The translations under genes and the position numbers were made by a program. DNA of 64,000 nucleotides from Ectorhizobium quercum (GTDB lineage Bacteria; Pseudomonadota; Alphaproteobacteria; Rhizobiales; Rhizobiaceae). The notes under the pieces are model-generated. The model searched no databases, was not told the origin of the DNA, and saw only the letters and a list, made by a program, of their open reading frames with translations. Each line of letters opens with the position of its first letter. Position 1 is the first letter of the stretch. Of this stretch, positions 51,351-60,795 are shown piece after piece. The stretch covers positions 62,001 through 126,000 of the forward strand of contig NZ_JANFPI010000006.1 of assembly GCF_026552795.1 (NCBI RefSeq). Reading direction: 5' to 3'.

Positions 51351-51791
51351 TCAGCGGGCGTGTTCGCCGAGAAGGCGCGGTATCTCGATGGCCGGGCAAC
51401 GGTTCATGACGACCTTGACGCCGGCCCGCTCGGCGAGGGCCGCCGCCGCGTCGTCGCGCACGCCGAGCTGCGACCAGATCACCTTGGGCGGCTGCGGCAT
51501 GGCGAGCGCATCCTCCACCACCTTCGGCAGATATTGCGAGGCGCGGAACACGTCGACCATGTCCACCGGCCCGTCGACATCCGCCAGGGAGGCGGCCACG
51601 ACGGCGCCGTTGATCGTCTTGCCGGCCTGTCCCGGATTGACCGGATTCACCCGGTATCCGTGTTCCTGAAGATAGCGCATGACTGCATTGGAAGGACGCG
51701 AGGGATCAGGCGAGGCGCCGACCAAGGCGATCACCTTCACCGATTTCAGGATATCGACGATATAATCGTCGTCGTAGCGATCATGATTCAT
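51351..51791 (-). CDS. CoA-binding protein (YccU-like)
   Basis: 146 residues with a Rossmann fold of the CoA_binding_2 family: VKVIALVGASPDPSRPSNAVMR, GYRVNPVNPGQ and VIWSQLGVRDDAAAALAERAG, plus the Cys in VVMNRCPAIEI. The family is broadly conserved; no reaction is firmly known. It converges on the DUF6455 gene with its stop codon directly after it. Confidence 0.88.
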   Translation of the reverse strand: MNHDRYDDDYIVDILKSVKVIALVGASPDPSRPSNAVMRYLQEHGYRVNPVNPGQAGKTINGAVVAASLADVDGPVDMVDVFRASQYLPKVVEDALAMPQPPKVIWSQLGVRDDAAAALAERAGVKVVMNRCPAIEIPRLLGEHAR

Positions 51792-51861
51792 GGACTCGTC
51801 CTCCTTGCCATTCCATAGGTTTTACATATCTCCAGAATATCGGCATGAAAGGGAGGACGTG

Positions 51862-52203
51862 ATGAAAAAAGTCCTGATCGCACTCGTCGCCTTGGGCACC
51901 GCCTCTCCGGCCGCGGCGATTTCCCGCTACAACACGCCGGGCATGACCTGTGAAAGCATCCGCAATGCGCTTCGCAGCGAGGGTGCCGCGGTTCTGCGCT
52001 ATCCCTCGGCCCGCAAGCCGGACCTGACGCTCTACGACCGCTATGTCCGCAGTTCCAGCCAATGCTCCGTCGATCAGTTCGCCGACCGGGCCTATGTGCC
52101 CGCGAAGGACAATCCGCGCTGCCCCGTGCTGCAATGCAAGCCCCTGCCCGATCCCGAAAATCCCTGGCCGATGCGGCTGGTGCCACCCAACCTGCGGCTG
52201 TGA
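51862..52203 (+). CDS. Exported small protein of unknown function
   Basis: 113 residues. The signal peptide is MKKVLIALVALGTASPAAA, cut after AAA. The mature part has five Cys, in TCESIR, SSQCSVDQ, PRCPVLQC, and conserved Trp/Pro near the end. GGGAGG stands before the ATG at 51862. Four Cys could form two disulfides. It is a type I have seen annotated only as hypothetical in rhizobia. Confidence 0.75.
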   Translation: MKKVLIALVALGTASPAAAISRYNTPGMTCESIRNALRSEGAAVLRYPSARKPDLTLYDRYVRSSSQCSVDQFADRAYVPAKDNPRCPVLQCKPLPDPENPWPMRLVPPNLRL

Positions 52204-52251
52204 GGCCGTCTAGAGCGCCTGACAAAGCCTAGCGGGATCGGCTGGCCACTC

Positions 52252-52683
52252 TCAGTCGGGCAGGATCATGTGGCCGTCCTTGTCGAGCGGCGAGAACGGA
52301 TTGTGGGCGAGTTCCCACAAATGCCCGTCCGGGTCGGCGAAATAGCCGGAATAGCCGCCCCAGAACACCTTTTCGGGCGTCTTGACGCGCGTCGCGCCCG
52401 CCGAAAGCGCCAGCGCGAAGGCGTCATCCACGGCTTCGGGACTCTCCAGATTATGGGCGAGCGTGACGCCGGAAAAGCCGGACGGCGTATCGGCAACACC
52501 GGCATCCTTCGCCAGTTCGTGGCGCGGAAAGAGCGCCAGCGCCAGACCTTTCAGCCTGATGAAGACGATCTTCTCCTGCGACGCGGACGACCGCGTCCAG
52601 CCGAGCTTCTCGTAAAAGGCCGCGCTGCGCTCGACATCGGCGACGCCGAGGGTAATGAGCGAGACGCGTCGGTCGAACGTCAT
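52252..52683 (-). CDS. VOC family (glyoxalase/bleomycin-resistance-like) protein
   Basis: 143 residues with paired VOC modules: RRVSLITLGVADVERSAAFY and FSGVTLAHNLESPEAVDDAF; GYSGYFADPDGHLWELAHNP contains the C-terminal Glu ligand. The substrate is unknown. It starts one base after the crotonase-like gene stop. Confidence 0.85.
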   Translation of the reverse strand: MTFDRRVSLITLGVADVERSAAFYEKLGWTRSSASQEKIVFIRLKGLALALFPRHELAKDAGVADTPSGFSGVTLAHNLESPEAVDDAFALALSAGATRVKTPEKVFWGGYSGYFADPDGHLWELAHNPFSPLDKDGHMILPD

Positions 52684-52684
52684 G

Positions 52685-53512
52685 TCATTCTCCCTTCCAT
52701 TCCGGATGCCGTTTCTGGAGAAGGGCGCTGATCCCCTCCTCGGCGTCGGCGTTCAGCATGTTCTCGACCATGACGCGGGCGGCATAGTCGTAGGCTTCCT
52801 GAAGCGGCATGTCGATCTGGCGATAGAAGGCCTCCTTGCCGATCTTCAGCGTCAGCGGCGACTTCGCGGCGATGGCGGCGGCATATTTCGTCACCACCTG
52901 CGTCAGGTATTCCTTCGGCACGATGCGATTCACCAGACCGAAATCCTTGGCCGTTGACGCATCGATGGTTTCGCCGGTCAGGAGCATCTCCATCGCCTGC
53001 TTGCGATGGGCGGCGCGGGTCAAGGCCACCATCGGCGTCGAGCAGAACAGGCCGATATTGACGCCCGGCGTGCAGAAGGTCGAGGTGTCGGTGCAGATCG
53101 CCAGATCGCAGCTTGCCACGAGCTGGCAGCCGGCAGCCGTCGCCAGCCCGTCGATTTCGGCGATCACCGGCTTTGGCAGGCGGGCGATCGACAGCATCAG
53201 ATCGGCGCAGAGCCGCACCGTCGCCTCGAAAAAGGCCCTGCCGCCGTCCTCGTCGGCACGGTGCAGCGTCATTTCCTTGAGGTCGTGGCCGGCGGAAAAA
53301 AGCTTGCCCGCCGCCGCGATGACCACGACGCGGACCGAACCGTCGGTGCCGGCGCGCTCAAGTTCCGCCGCCAGCGCCTGCATGAGCCCGACGGACAGCG
53401 CATTGGCCGGCGGGTTGTTCAGCGTCAGGCGCAGGACGCCGGCCTCCAGCGTCGACAGGACGAGGCCGGCCGGTCCCTCGGCGTCCTTGCGCAGCGATAC
53501 GATTTCAGCCAT
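52685..53512 (-). CDS. Enoyl-CoA hydratase/isomerase family protein lacking both catalytic glutamates (ECHDC3-like)
   Basis: 275-residue crotonase fold. The oxyanion-hole segments are FSAGHDLKEMT and ATAAGCQLVASCDLA. In crotonase the two catalytic glutamates lie in GCEL and PE; here these read GCQL and PGV, so classical hydratase activity is unlikely. CTPGVNIGLFCSTPMVALTR matches the ECHDC3 branch. The start at 53512 has AGGAG close by. Confidence 0.87.
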   Translation of the reverse strand: MAEIVSLRKDAEGPAGLVLSTLEAGVLRLTLNNPPANALSVGLMQALAAELERAGTDGSVRVVVIAAAGKLFSAGHDLKEMTLHRADEDGGRAFFEATVRLCADLMLSIARLPKPVIAEIDGLATAAGCQLVASCDLAICTDTSTFCTPGVNIGLFCSTPMVALTRAAHRKQAMEMLLTGETIDASTAKDFGLVNRIVPKEYLTQVVTKYAAAIAAKSPLTLKIGKEAFYRQIDMPLQEAYDYAARVMVENMLNADAEEGISALLQKRHPEWKGE

Positions 53513-53630
53513 GACGATCTCCTCCGGGCTTTTCGGGCAATGTGTCATATTTCCGCCTCCTACCGCCAGAGGCATGGCCCTGAAAAGGCCCTTCCGCCCG
53601 GATCGGCGACCGGTTGCGCAAGGAATTTTT

Positions 53631-53650
53631 TGTGGTATTGAAAAACCACA
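53631..53650 (-). promoter_or_regulatory. Operator-like inverted repeat upstream of the crotonase-like gene
   Basis: TGTGGT-N8-ACCACA, a perfect 6-bp inverted repeat in an AT-rich stretch about 120 bases before the gene. A weak minus-strand promoter (TTGAAA, 17 nt, ATACTT) lies just upstream of it. It fits a dimeric repressor site; the regulator is not in the window. Confidence 0.4.
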
Positions 53651-53705
53651 TACATAAAGTATTGTTTTTGCTTTTCTATTTTCAAACGGCGCCGAACAGG
53701 CGCGC

Positions 53706-53734
53706 TTGACCGCCGGCGCGAGCACGGTTATAGG
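53706..53734 (+). promoter_or_regulatory. rplM-rpsI promoter
   Basis: TTGACC, a 17-nt spacer and TATAGG, one of the best promoter matches in the window. The predicted start near 53741 gives a leader of about 117 nt that includes the hairpin CGGATT/AATCCG, a possible site for L13 autoregulation. Confidence 0.65.
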
Positions 53735-53857
53735 TCGCCGCGAATGTGCGGATTGGATCAATCCGTCGTCATGTCGGGCGGAAGCGCCTGTACCAAGCTA
53801 TGAAGAAACGCCCGGTGCCTTGGGTACACGGGTCCCAACTAAAGAGAGTTGAACACT

Positions 53858-54322
53858 ATGGGTACCTTCGTTCAGAAGCCCGCCGAGGTGGAGAAAAAGT
53901 GGGTCATCATCGACGCCGAAGGGCTGGTCGTAGGCCGTCTCGCCACCATCGTCGCCACGATCCTTCGCGGCAAGCATAAGGCCACCTACACCCCCCACGT
54001 CGACGATGGCGACAACGTCATCATCATCAACGCGGAAAAGGTCACTTTCACCGGCCGCAAGTATGCCGACAAGAAGTACTACTGGCATACCGGCTATCCG
54101 GGTGGCATCAAGGAGCGCACGGCTCGCCAGATCATCGAAGGCCGCTTCCCGGAGCGCGTCATCGAAAAGGCCGTCGAACGCATGATCCCGCGCGGCCCGC
54201 TCGGACGCCGCCAGCTCAAGAACCTGCGCGTCTACGCCGGCTCGAACCATCCCCATGAAGCCCAGCAGCCGGTCGCTCTCGACGTCGCCTCGCTGAACAA
54301 GAAGAACGTAAGGAGCGCCTGA
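53858..54322 (+). CDS. rplM: 50S ribosomal protein L13
   Basis: 154 residues. Starts [20 protein letters not shown]; conserved LGRLAT-type stretch [16 protein letters not shown] and [35 protein letters not shown]. The ATG at 53858 is preferred over a TTG at 53849. First gene of a two-gene ribosomal operon. Confidence 0.98.
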   Translation: MGTFVQKPAEVEKKWVIIDAEGLVVGRLATIVATILRGKHKATYTPHVDDGDNVIIINAEKVTFTGRKYADKKYYWHTGYPGGIKERTARQIIEGRFPERVIEKAVERMIPRGPLGRRQLKNLRVYAGSNHPHEAQQPVALDVASLNKKNVRSA

Positions 54323-54324
54323 TC

Positions 54325-54792
54325 ATGGCTGACCTCTCCTCCCTCAAGGACATCGCGCCCGCCCAGACCGAAGCCGCACCGGCCCACGTCCGCAAGGTCG
54401 ATTCCCTCGGCCGCTCCTACGCGACCGGCAAGCGCAAGAACGCCGTCGCCCGCGTCTGGCTCAAGGCCGGCTCCGGCAAGATCGTCGTCAACGGCAAGGA
54501 CTTCTCGGCCTACTTCGCCCGTCCGGTCCTCCAGATGATCCTCCAGCAGCCGATCGTCGCCGCTGCCCGCACGGGCCAGTTCGACATCATCGCCACCGTT
54601 GCCGGCGGCGGTCTCTCCGGCCAGGCCGGTGCCGTCCGTCACGGCCTGTCGAAGGCCCTCACCTACTTCGAGCCGGGCCTGCGCCCCGTTCTGAAGAAGG
54701 GTGGCTTCCTGACCCGCGACAGCCGCGTCGTCGAGCGTAAGAAGTACGGCAAGGCCAAGGCCCGCCGCAGCTTCCAGTTCTCGAAGCGCTGA
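54325..54792 (+). CDS. rpsI: 30S ribosomal protein S9
   Basis: 155 residues with a non-conserved N-terminal tail of about 30 residues, then [34 protein letters not shown] and the C-terminal [11 protein letters not shown] tail that reaches the decoding centre. Two bases separate it from rplM. Confidence 0.98.
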   Translation: MADLSSLKDIAPAQTEAAPAHVRKVDSLGRSYATGKRKNAVARVWLKAGSGKIVVNGKDFSAYFARPVLQMILQQPIVAAARTGQFDIIATVAGGGLSGQAGAVRHGLSKALTYFEPGLRPVLKKGGFLTRDSRVVERKKYGKAKARRSFQFSKR

Positions 54793-54815
54793 TCGCTTCC
54801 CTTCGGGATCGATGG

Positions 54816-54843
54816 AAAGGCGGGGCTTCGGCTCCGCCTTTTT
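54816..54843 (+). terminator. Intrinsic terminator of rplM-rpsI
   Basis: GGCGGGGC and GCTCCGCC form an 8-bp stem (one G-U) with a TTCG tetraloop, followed by TTTTT. Confidence 0.85.
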
Positions 54844-54920
54844 CGTTTCCGGACTTTTTTCGAATTGCCTTCGCGGCGGCTTCCGTCCACCCTCCCGACA
54901 GTCCTATCCGGGTAAATCTC

Positions 54921-55874
54921 ATGGCCAACAAGACCATCGACCATGCCATCACCGCCGCCTCGCTGACGTCGGCCGCTTCCGATCCGACCCATGCCGGCGT
55001 GCTGTCCTTCATGCGCCGGCGCTTCACCAAGTCGCTGAAGGGCGTGGACACCGTGGTCTGGGGCATTCCCTTCGACGCGGCGACGTCCAACCGGCCCGGC
55101 GCCCGTTTCGGGCCGCAGGCGATCCGCCGCGCCTCGGCGATCTTCGACAACGATCCGCAATACCCGTTCCATCGCGATATCTTCGCGAACATGGCGACAA
55201 TCGACTACGGCGACTGCCTGCTGGATTACGGCAACCATCAGAAGACGCCGGCGACGATCGAGCGGGAGGCAGCGAAAATTCTCAAAAGCGCCTCCTACCT
55301 GATGACGATGGGCGGCGATCATTTCGTGACCTGGCCGCTTCTGAAGGCCCACGCCGCAAAGCATGGGCCACTGGCGCTGGTGCAGTTCGACGCCCATCAG
55401 GACACCTGGGACGACGACGGCCGGCGGATCGACCACGGCTCCTTCGTCGGCCGGGCGGTGCGCGACGGCGTGATCGATCCGGCCCGCTCGATCCAGATCG
55501 GCATCCGCACCCATGCGCCGCAGGATTTCGGCATCCGCATCCTCTACGGTTACGACGTGGAGGCGATGAGCGCGGCGGAGATCGCCGCCGCCATCCTCGA
55601 CCATGTCGGCGGCGCGGCCGCCTATCTCACCTTCGACATCGACTGCCTGGATCCCGCCCATGCGCCGGGCACCGGCACGCCGGTCGCCGGCGGCCCCTCC
55701 AGCGCCAAGCTTCTCTCCGTGCTGGCCGGCCTCTCCGCGCTCGACGTGCGCGGCTCGGACGTGGTCGAGGTGGCGCCCGCCTACGACCATGCCGATATGA
55801 CCGCCATTGCCGGGGCGACGGTTGCGATGTATATGCTTGGCCTGCGCTCCGGGCGCTTGCCGCGCGCGCGTTGA
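54921..55874 (+). CDS. speB: Agmatinase / ureohydrolase family
   Basis: 317-residue Mn-dependent ureohydrolase; hydrolyses agmatine to putrescine and urea. The metal motifs are GGDHFVTWPLL, QFDAHQDTWDD and FDIDCLDPAHAPGTGTP. It stands between the ribosomal operon and argC, as in other rhizobia. Substrate choice among agmatine and related guanidino compounds is inferred from closeness to SpeB. Confidence 0.88.
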   Translation: MANKTIDHAITAASLTSAASDPTHAGVLSFMRRRFTKSLKGVDTVVWGIPFDAATSNRPGARFGPQAIRRASAIFDNDPQYPFHRDIFANMATIDYGDCLLDYGNHQKTPATIEREAAKILKSASYLMTMGGDHFVTWPLLKAHAAKHGPLALVQFDAHQDTWDDDGRRIDHGSFVGRAVRDGVIDPARSIQIGIRTHAPQDFGIRILYGYDVEAMSAAEIAAAILDHVGGAAAYLTFDIDCLDPAHAPGTGTPVAGGPSSAKLLSVLAGLSALDVRGSDVVEVAPAYDHADMTAIAGATVAMYMLGLRSGRLPRAR

Positions 55875-55944
55875 GAAACTGATTCAGGCTCATTCCGAAC
55901 CGAATCCGAAAACCGTTCCAACCCTTTGAAAAGGCAGGAAGACA

Positions 55945-56877
55945 ATGGCACCGAAAATCTTCATCGATGGCGAACACGGCACGACGGGGTTGCAGATCCG
56001 CACCCGCATGGCCGACCGCCGCGATGTCGAGCTGCTGTCGATCCCGGAAGCCGAGCGCCGCAATGCGCAGCTTCGCGAAGACCTGCTGAATTCGGCCGAC
56101 GTCGCCATTCTCTGCCTGCCGGACGATGCGTCCCGCGAGGCGGTGAAGATGGTCGAGGGCAACAACCGGGTGCGGGTGATCGACACCTCGACGGCCTTCC
56201 GCATCGACCCGGACTGGGCCTATGGCTTTGCCGAAATGGACAAGGCCCAGGCGGACAAGATCCGTTCGGCCCGCTTCGTCGCCAATCCCGGCTGCTATCC
56301 CACCGGGGCCATCGCGCTCATCCGGCCGCTGCGCGCGGCGGGCATCGTGCTGGACAGCTATCCGGTCACGGTCAACGCCGTGTCGGGCTATACCGGCGGC
56401 GGCAAGCAGCTCATCGCCCAGATGGAGGACCCGGGCCGCGACGACGCCATTTCCGCCAGCCATTTCCTCTACGGGCTGACGCTCCGGCACAAGCATGTGC
56501 CGGAAATCACCACCTACGGGAAACTGGCCAGCCCGCCGCTCTTCGCGCCTTCGGTCGGCCGCTTCCCGCAGGGCATGATCGTGCAGGTTCCGCTGCATCT
56601 CGCCGCTCTTGCCGAAGGCACGACGCTGGAAAGCATCCATGCGGCGCTCGTCGAGCATTATGCCGGGCAGTCGATCGTGAATGTCGTTCCGCTGGAGGAA
56701 GGCATCGCCCTTCCCCGCATCGATGCGGAGGAACTCGCCGGCAAGGACACGATGAAGCTCTTCGTCTTCGGACAGAAGCGCGGCCCGCATGTCAATCTCG
56801 TCGCCCTGCTCGACAATCTCGGCAAGGGGGCGTCCGGTGCGGCGGTGCAGAACCTCGGCCTGATGCTTTCGGCCTGA
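55945..56877 (+). CDS. argC: N-acetyl-gamma-glutamyl-phosphate reductase (type 2)
   Basis: NADP-dependent reductase of arginine biosynthesis. The 310-residue length and sequence start [19 protein letters not shown] mark the short type 2 form. The catalytic Cys is in [26 protein letters not shown] follows. A strong start follows AGGAAGACA. Confidence 0.95.
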   Translation: MAPKIFIDGEHGTTGLQIRTRMADRRDVELLSIPEAERRNAQLREDLLNSADVAILCLPDDASREAVKMVEGNNRVRVIDTSTAFRIDPDWAYGFAEMDKAQADKIRSARFVANPGCYPTGAIALIRPLRAAGIVLDSYPVTVNAVSGYTGGGKQLIAQMEDPGRDDAISASHFLYGLTLRHKHVPEITTYGKLASPPLFAPSVGRFPQGMIVQVPLHLAALAEGTTLESIHAALVEHYAGQSIVNVVPLEEGIALPRIDAEELAGKDTMKLFVFGQKRGPHVNLVALLDNLGKGASGAAVQNLGLMLSA

Positions 56878-56897
56878 AAGCGCAAGGAGGGTCGGCA

Positions 56898-57116
56898 ATG
56901 GCGCTTCCGCAACGGCTTCGCTCCTTCATCGGCACGATCCTCATCATCGTGCTGGTGATCGTCTATGCGATCCTTGCCGTGACCGTCGCGTCCGCCCTCC
57001 TCGCCCAGTCCGCCGCGTGGGTGCATCTCCTCTATTTCCTGTTCACGGGCATCCTGTGGGTACTGCCGGCCATGCTGATCATCAAATGGATGGCCGGGCC
57101 GAAGCCGGGGCGCTGA
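56898..57116 (+). CDS. DUF2842 family small membrane protein
   Basis: 72 residues with two membrane helices (TILIIVLVIVYAILAVTVAS and WVHLLYFLFTGILWVLPAML). AAGGAGG precedes the ATG. It starts 20 bases after argC and is probably read with it. It fits the DUF2842 group, known only by conservation in Rhizobiales and relatives. Confidence 0.8.
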   Translation: MALPQRLRSFIGTILIIVLVIVYAILAVTVASALLAQSAAWVHLLYFLFTGILWVLPAMLIIKWMAGPKPGR

Positions 57117-57256
57117 TATCCGTTAAAATGCAAGCCTTTCCGGCAAACGGGCATTCACCCTGTTCCCAATCGCGCGCCGGCACGCCGCCGCAATAAACCT
57201 CCCGTTACCGCTTGCGCATTAGCGTTGCCGCACAACCTTTCATGGGGAGAAAAGGC

Positions 57257-58531
57257 GTGCTTGCTCTCAAGGAACCCGTCGAGCAGACCTGCACACAGAC
57301 ACGCGTCGTCGCGCCCGTCGCGAACCTGCCGCTTCCACTCGCGCGGGTCGGCGACGCCGCCAACCGCCTGACGCTGGAACTCTACGACGCGATGGAGCCG
57401 CTGGAAACCGAGTGGCGCCGGCTGGACCGCGACGCGCTCAACTCGTTGCACCACTCCTGGGACTGGTGCAGGCACTGGGTTGCGACCCACGACGCGCCGG
57501 TCGTCATCCTGCGCGGCGAACGCGCCGGGCGGACGCTTTTCCTGCTGCCGCTCGAAATCAGGAAGCGGCGCGGGGTGCGGGTGGCAGGCTTCATCGCCGG
57601 CGATTTCAGCAATCTCAATACGGGGCTGGTGTCCCCCTGCTTCCGGCGCGGCGATGCCATTGCCGACCCGGCCGGCTTCGCGGCATCCGTCGCGCAGCTT
57701 CTCACCGGGCGGGCCGACCTCGTGGCGCTGCGGTCCATGCCGCTTTCCTGGCGCGGAACCGTCAATCCCTTCGCAGTCCTTAACGCCATCGACAACCACA
57801 ACCGCAGCTTCCACCTGCCGCTGGCGGGCGACATGGACACGACGCTGAGACAGGTCAACGCCAAGCGGCGGCGCAAGAAGTTCCGCCACCAGCAGCGGCG
57901 GCTGGAGGCGCTGGGCGGCTACGAGCATGTGATCGCCGCAACACCCGGCGAGAAGGCTGCGATCCTCGACCTGTTCTTTCGCCAGAAAGCCGCGCGTTTT
58001 GCCGCTCTCGGCCTGCCGGACGCGTTCGGTGCGGCCGAAACGAAGGCGTTCTTCCATGCACTGGCGAAAGCGGACGACGGCGGGCGCGATGCGGCGCTAC
58101 GCCTGCACGCGCTGCGGCTGACGGGCGAAAACGAAGGGCATATCGCCGCCATTGCCGGGCTGTCGCTCAAGGGGGATCACGTCCTGTGCCAGTTCGGCTC
58201 CATCGATGACAGCCTGGCCGCCGATACCAGCCCGGGCGAGTTCCTGTTCTGGCTGATGATCGAGCAATGCGTGAACGAGGGCTATGCGCTGTTCGATTTC
58301 GGCATAGGCGACCAGCCTTACAAGCGAAGCTGGTGCTCGGCCTCCACCACCCTGCACGATGTGCTGCTGCCGATCAGCACGCTCGGCCGGGCCGGGCGCG
58401 CGGTGGCGTTCGGCCTCATCCATGCCAAGGCCTTCGTCAAGCGCCATCGCCGGCTTTACGCGACGATCCAGCGCCTTCGGGCCGGACGGAGCGCCGCCGG
58501 CGAGAAAACGCCGGACGATCAGGCGGCCTGA
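57257..58531 (+). CDS. GNAT/FemAB-like acyltransferase of a polysaccharide locus
   Basis: About 424 residues. The middle and C-terminal parts (about 170-380) fit the Acetyltransf_6 fold: VNAKRRRKKFRHQQRRLEAL, FFRQKAARFAALGLPD, SPGEFLFWLMIEQC and FDFGIGDQPYKRSWC. Such proteins acetylate or otherwise decorate surface sugars (UppD of Agrobacterium is an example I recall). GTG at 57257 has GGGGAG seven bases upstream; ATG at 57242 is the alternative. It converges on and overlaps the Wzz-like gene by 13 bases. Confidence 0.8.
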   Translation: MLALKEPVEQTCTQTRVVAPVANLPLPLARVGDAANRLTLELYDAMEPLETEWRRLDRDALNSLHHSWDWCRHWVATHDAPVVILRGERAGRTLFLLPLEIRKRRGVRVAGFIAGDFSNLNTGLVSPCFRRGDAIADPAGFAASVAQLLTGRADLVALRSMPLSWRGTVNPFAVLNAIDNHNRSFHLPLAGDMDTTLRQVNAKRRRKKFRHQQRRLEALGGYEHVIAATPGEKAAILDLFFRQKAARFAALGLPDAFGAAETKAFFHALAKADDGGRDAALRLHALRLTGENEGHIAAIAGLSLKGDHVLCQFGSIDDSLAADTSPGEFLFWLMIEQCVNEGYALFDFGIGDQPYKRSWCSASTTLHDVLLPISTLGRAGRAVAFGLIHAKAFVKRHRRLYATIQRLRAGRSAAGEKTPDDQAA

Positions 58532-60660
58532 CGGTCGCCCCGGTCGCTTCCGTCCGGCAGCGGGCCTGCCAGAAGCAGGACGTCGCCGAAGCCCGCGCGG
58601 GCGAACTCGCCGACCAGATCCTCCAGCCGCGCCTCGTCGGGCGTGCGCATCGTGATCAGCACGAGGGCCTTGCGTCCTCTCAGGAGCTTGCCGACATCCT
58701 CGCCGCTGACGGAGCCGCATTCGACGATCACCCGCTCATAGGCTTCCGTCAGCGCCGACAGGATCATCGGCAGGCGTTCGATGGAACGCAGGGCGTCGTG
58801 CAGATCGGCGGTGCCCTGCGGAACGATGTGGGCGCGCGAATGCAGGTCGGGATGGATGATGTCGCTGAAGGCGGCCTCACCCGTCAAAAGATCGGTCAGG
58901 CCCGGCAGGTCCAGGCGCTCGGTCGCCAGAACCGTCGGCGTGCCGGTTCCCGTCAGGTCCATGACGAGAACGCGCAGGCCGCCTGCGGCCAGACGGCGGG
59001 CCATCTCGACGGTCAGCGCCGAGCCTTCGTCCCCTTCGGGCGACACGGCGACGACGGGCACGCCGTCATAATCGCCCCTGGCGATCGCGGCGGCGACGCC
59101 GTTCAGCGAGAATTCGTTGTCGACCGGCCCGGTCTCTGTCTCGGGAATCACCGATGCGGACGGGGCCTCCTCGACGACCGGGAGGCGCGCCATCGCCCCC
59201 GTGCGGGCGGCGCTTTCCGGCGCGACGGGCTGCGGTACGGGCTCCGCCTCCACCGCGTCGCCGGCTTCCTCCTCGGCCTCGATGAGGGGCCGCAGGGCGC
59301 GGCCGCTGAACAGTTCCGCCAGCATCACGAAGACGGCGGCCAGAATGAAGCCGGCCAGAGCCGCGACGATGGTGATCGGAACGACCTTGGGAAAGGCCGC
59401 TTCGCGCGGCTCGACGGCCCGCGAGATGACGCGCGCATCGGCGGGCGCCGCGTTCGGGTCCATGCGTGAGGCGGCTTCGCGGTAACGGGCGAGATAGGTT
59501 TCGAGAAGCTGGCGCTGGGCCGCCGCTTCGCGCTCGAGCGCCTTGAGTTCCACCTCGCTCTCGCCGGCCCGGGCCGATTCGGCCTTCATCCGGTTGAGCT
59601 GTGCGGTCAGTTGCTGCTCGCGCAGGCGCGTGACGGTCGCCTCGTTGTCGAGGCTGGCGAGAACGCGGCGCGTTTCGGCGCGGATCTGCTCACGCACGCC
59701 GGAAAGCTGGCCGCGCAGCCCCTTCAGGCGCGGGTGCCCTTCCAGCAGCGAGGTGGACAGATCGGCGATCTGCGACTGGATGGTCGCCTCCTGCTCCTTG
59801 AGCCGCTGGATGACCGGCGCGGCAACGATCTCACCGAGCGATTCCGTATCGCCGCCAGCGGCTAGCGTGGTGCGGACATGCTCCGCGCGGGCCTCGGCGG
59901 ATGCGCGTTCGCCGCGCACGCGGGTCAGTTCGGCGGAGATGTCGTTGAGCTGCTGGGTCGCGACCGTCGAGGTCTCGCTGGTCTGCAACAGATCGAAAGA
60001 GGCGCGATAATCGGCCACCTTCTTTTCCGCCTCGCGCACCTTGTCGCGCAGATTGGCGATCTCGGGCTCGAGCCAGCGGGCGGTGTCGGAACTCGTGTCC
60101 AGCTTCGCGCCGCTTTGCAGGGCGAGGTAGACTTCCGCCATCTTGTTGGCGACCTCGGCGGAAAGCTTCGGGTCCTTCGAGGAGAATTCGATGGCGACCA
60201 CGCGCGAGCCCGGGGCCTGATAAACGGTCAGCCGTTCGCGGAAGGCCTTGATGGAGCGCTCCTCGGGCGCCAGTTCGCCGTCACCTCCCCCGAGCCCGAT
60301 CAGCGACAGAATGCCGCCCGAGCCGCCGCCGTCGAATTCGTCGATATCGAACAGCTTCAGGTCGCGCGCCACCTGCTTGATCAGGTCGGTCGATTGCAGA
60401 AGCTGCACCTGGCTCGATATGGCCAGTTCGTCGGGAAGGCCTGCGCCGCCGGCGGCGCTCTCCGCGGCGAGAACGCGGGGCTCGATCAGCAGCCGGGTTT
60501 CCGCCTTGTACTGCCTGTCGAGGGAACTAGCGCCGGCGAAGGCGACACCGGCGGCAAGCACCGTTACCGCCAGGACGGTCTTCCTGCGCTCCCATATCGC
60601 GCGAAAGAGCTGGATGAGGTCGATGTCCACATCCTGACTGTTTCTGGCTACGCCGTACAT
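58519..60660 (-). CDS. Wzz/ExoP-like polysaccharide co-polymerase with degenerate kinase domain
   Basis: 713 residues. An N-terminal Wzz domain and first helix (TVLAVTVLAAGVAFAG, near 34-50), a long periplasmic coiled coil (about 200-400), a second helix near 443-465 (VVPITIVAALAGFILAAVFV), then a cytosolic BY-kinase-like domain (about 540-700). There the Walker A position reads VSPEGDEGSALTVEMARRLA, without the Lys of GxxxxGK, and no C-terminal tyrosine cluster is present, so kinase activity is doubtful. It controls chain length or export with the Wza-like lipoprotein encoded divergently. Confidence 0.88.
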   Translation of the reverse strand: MYGVARNSQDVDIDLIQLFRAIWERRKTVLAVTVLAAGVAFAGASSLDRQYKAETRLLIEPRVLAAESAAGGAGLPDELAISSQVQLLQSTDLIKQVARDLKLFDIDEFDGGGSGGILSLIGLGGGDGELAPEERSIKAFRERLTVYQAPGSRVVAIEFSSKDPKLSAEVANKMAEVYLALQSGAKLDTSSDTARWLEPEIANLRDKVREAEKKVADYRASFDLLQTSETSTVATQQLNDISAELTRVRGERASAEARAEHVRTTLAAGGDTESLGEIVAAPVIQRLKEQEATIQSQIADLSTSLLEGHPRLKGLRGQLSGVREQIRAETRRVLASLDNEATVTRLREQQLTAQLNRMKAESARAGESEVELKALEREAAAQRQLLETYLARYREAASRMDPNAAPADARVISRAVEPREAAFPKVVPITIVAALAGFILAAVFVMLAELFSGRALRPLIEAEEEAGDAVEAEPVPQPVAPESAARTGAMARLPVVEEAPSASVIPETETGPVDNEFSLNGVAAAIARGDYDGVPVVAVSPEGDEGSALTVEMARRLAAGGLRVLVMDLTGTGTPTVLATERLDLPGLTDLLTGEAAFSDIIHPDLHSRAHIVPQGTADLHDALRSIERLPMILSALTEAYERVIVECGSVSGEDVGKLLRGRKALVLITMRTPDEARLEDLVGEFARAGFGDVLLLAGPLPDGSDRGDRQAA

Positions 60661-60795
60661 CCCAGACTCCCAAACACCGCAACATCGCCGGAGCGTAAAG
60701 GATCATGGTAACTCAAGCGTTAATGGCGGCCTTCCGGCAGCCGGTTACTACGTCACCCACATCGGTGCGCATTATTTACGGCGATGTTTACTACG

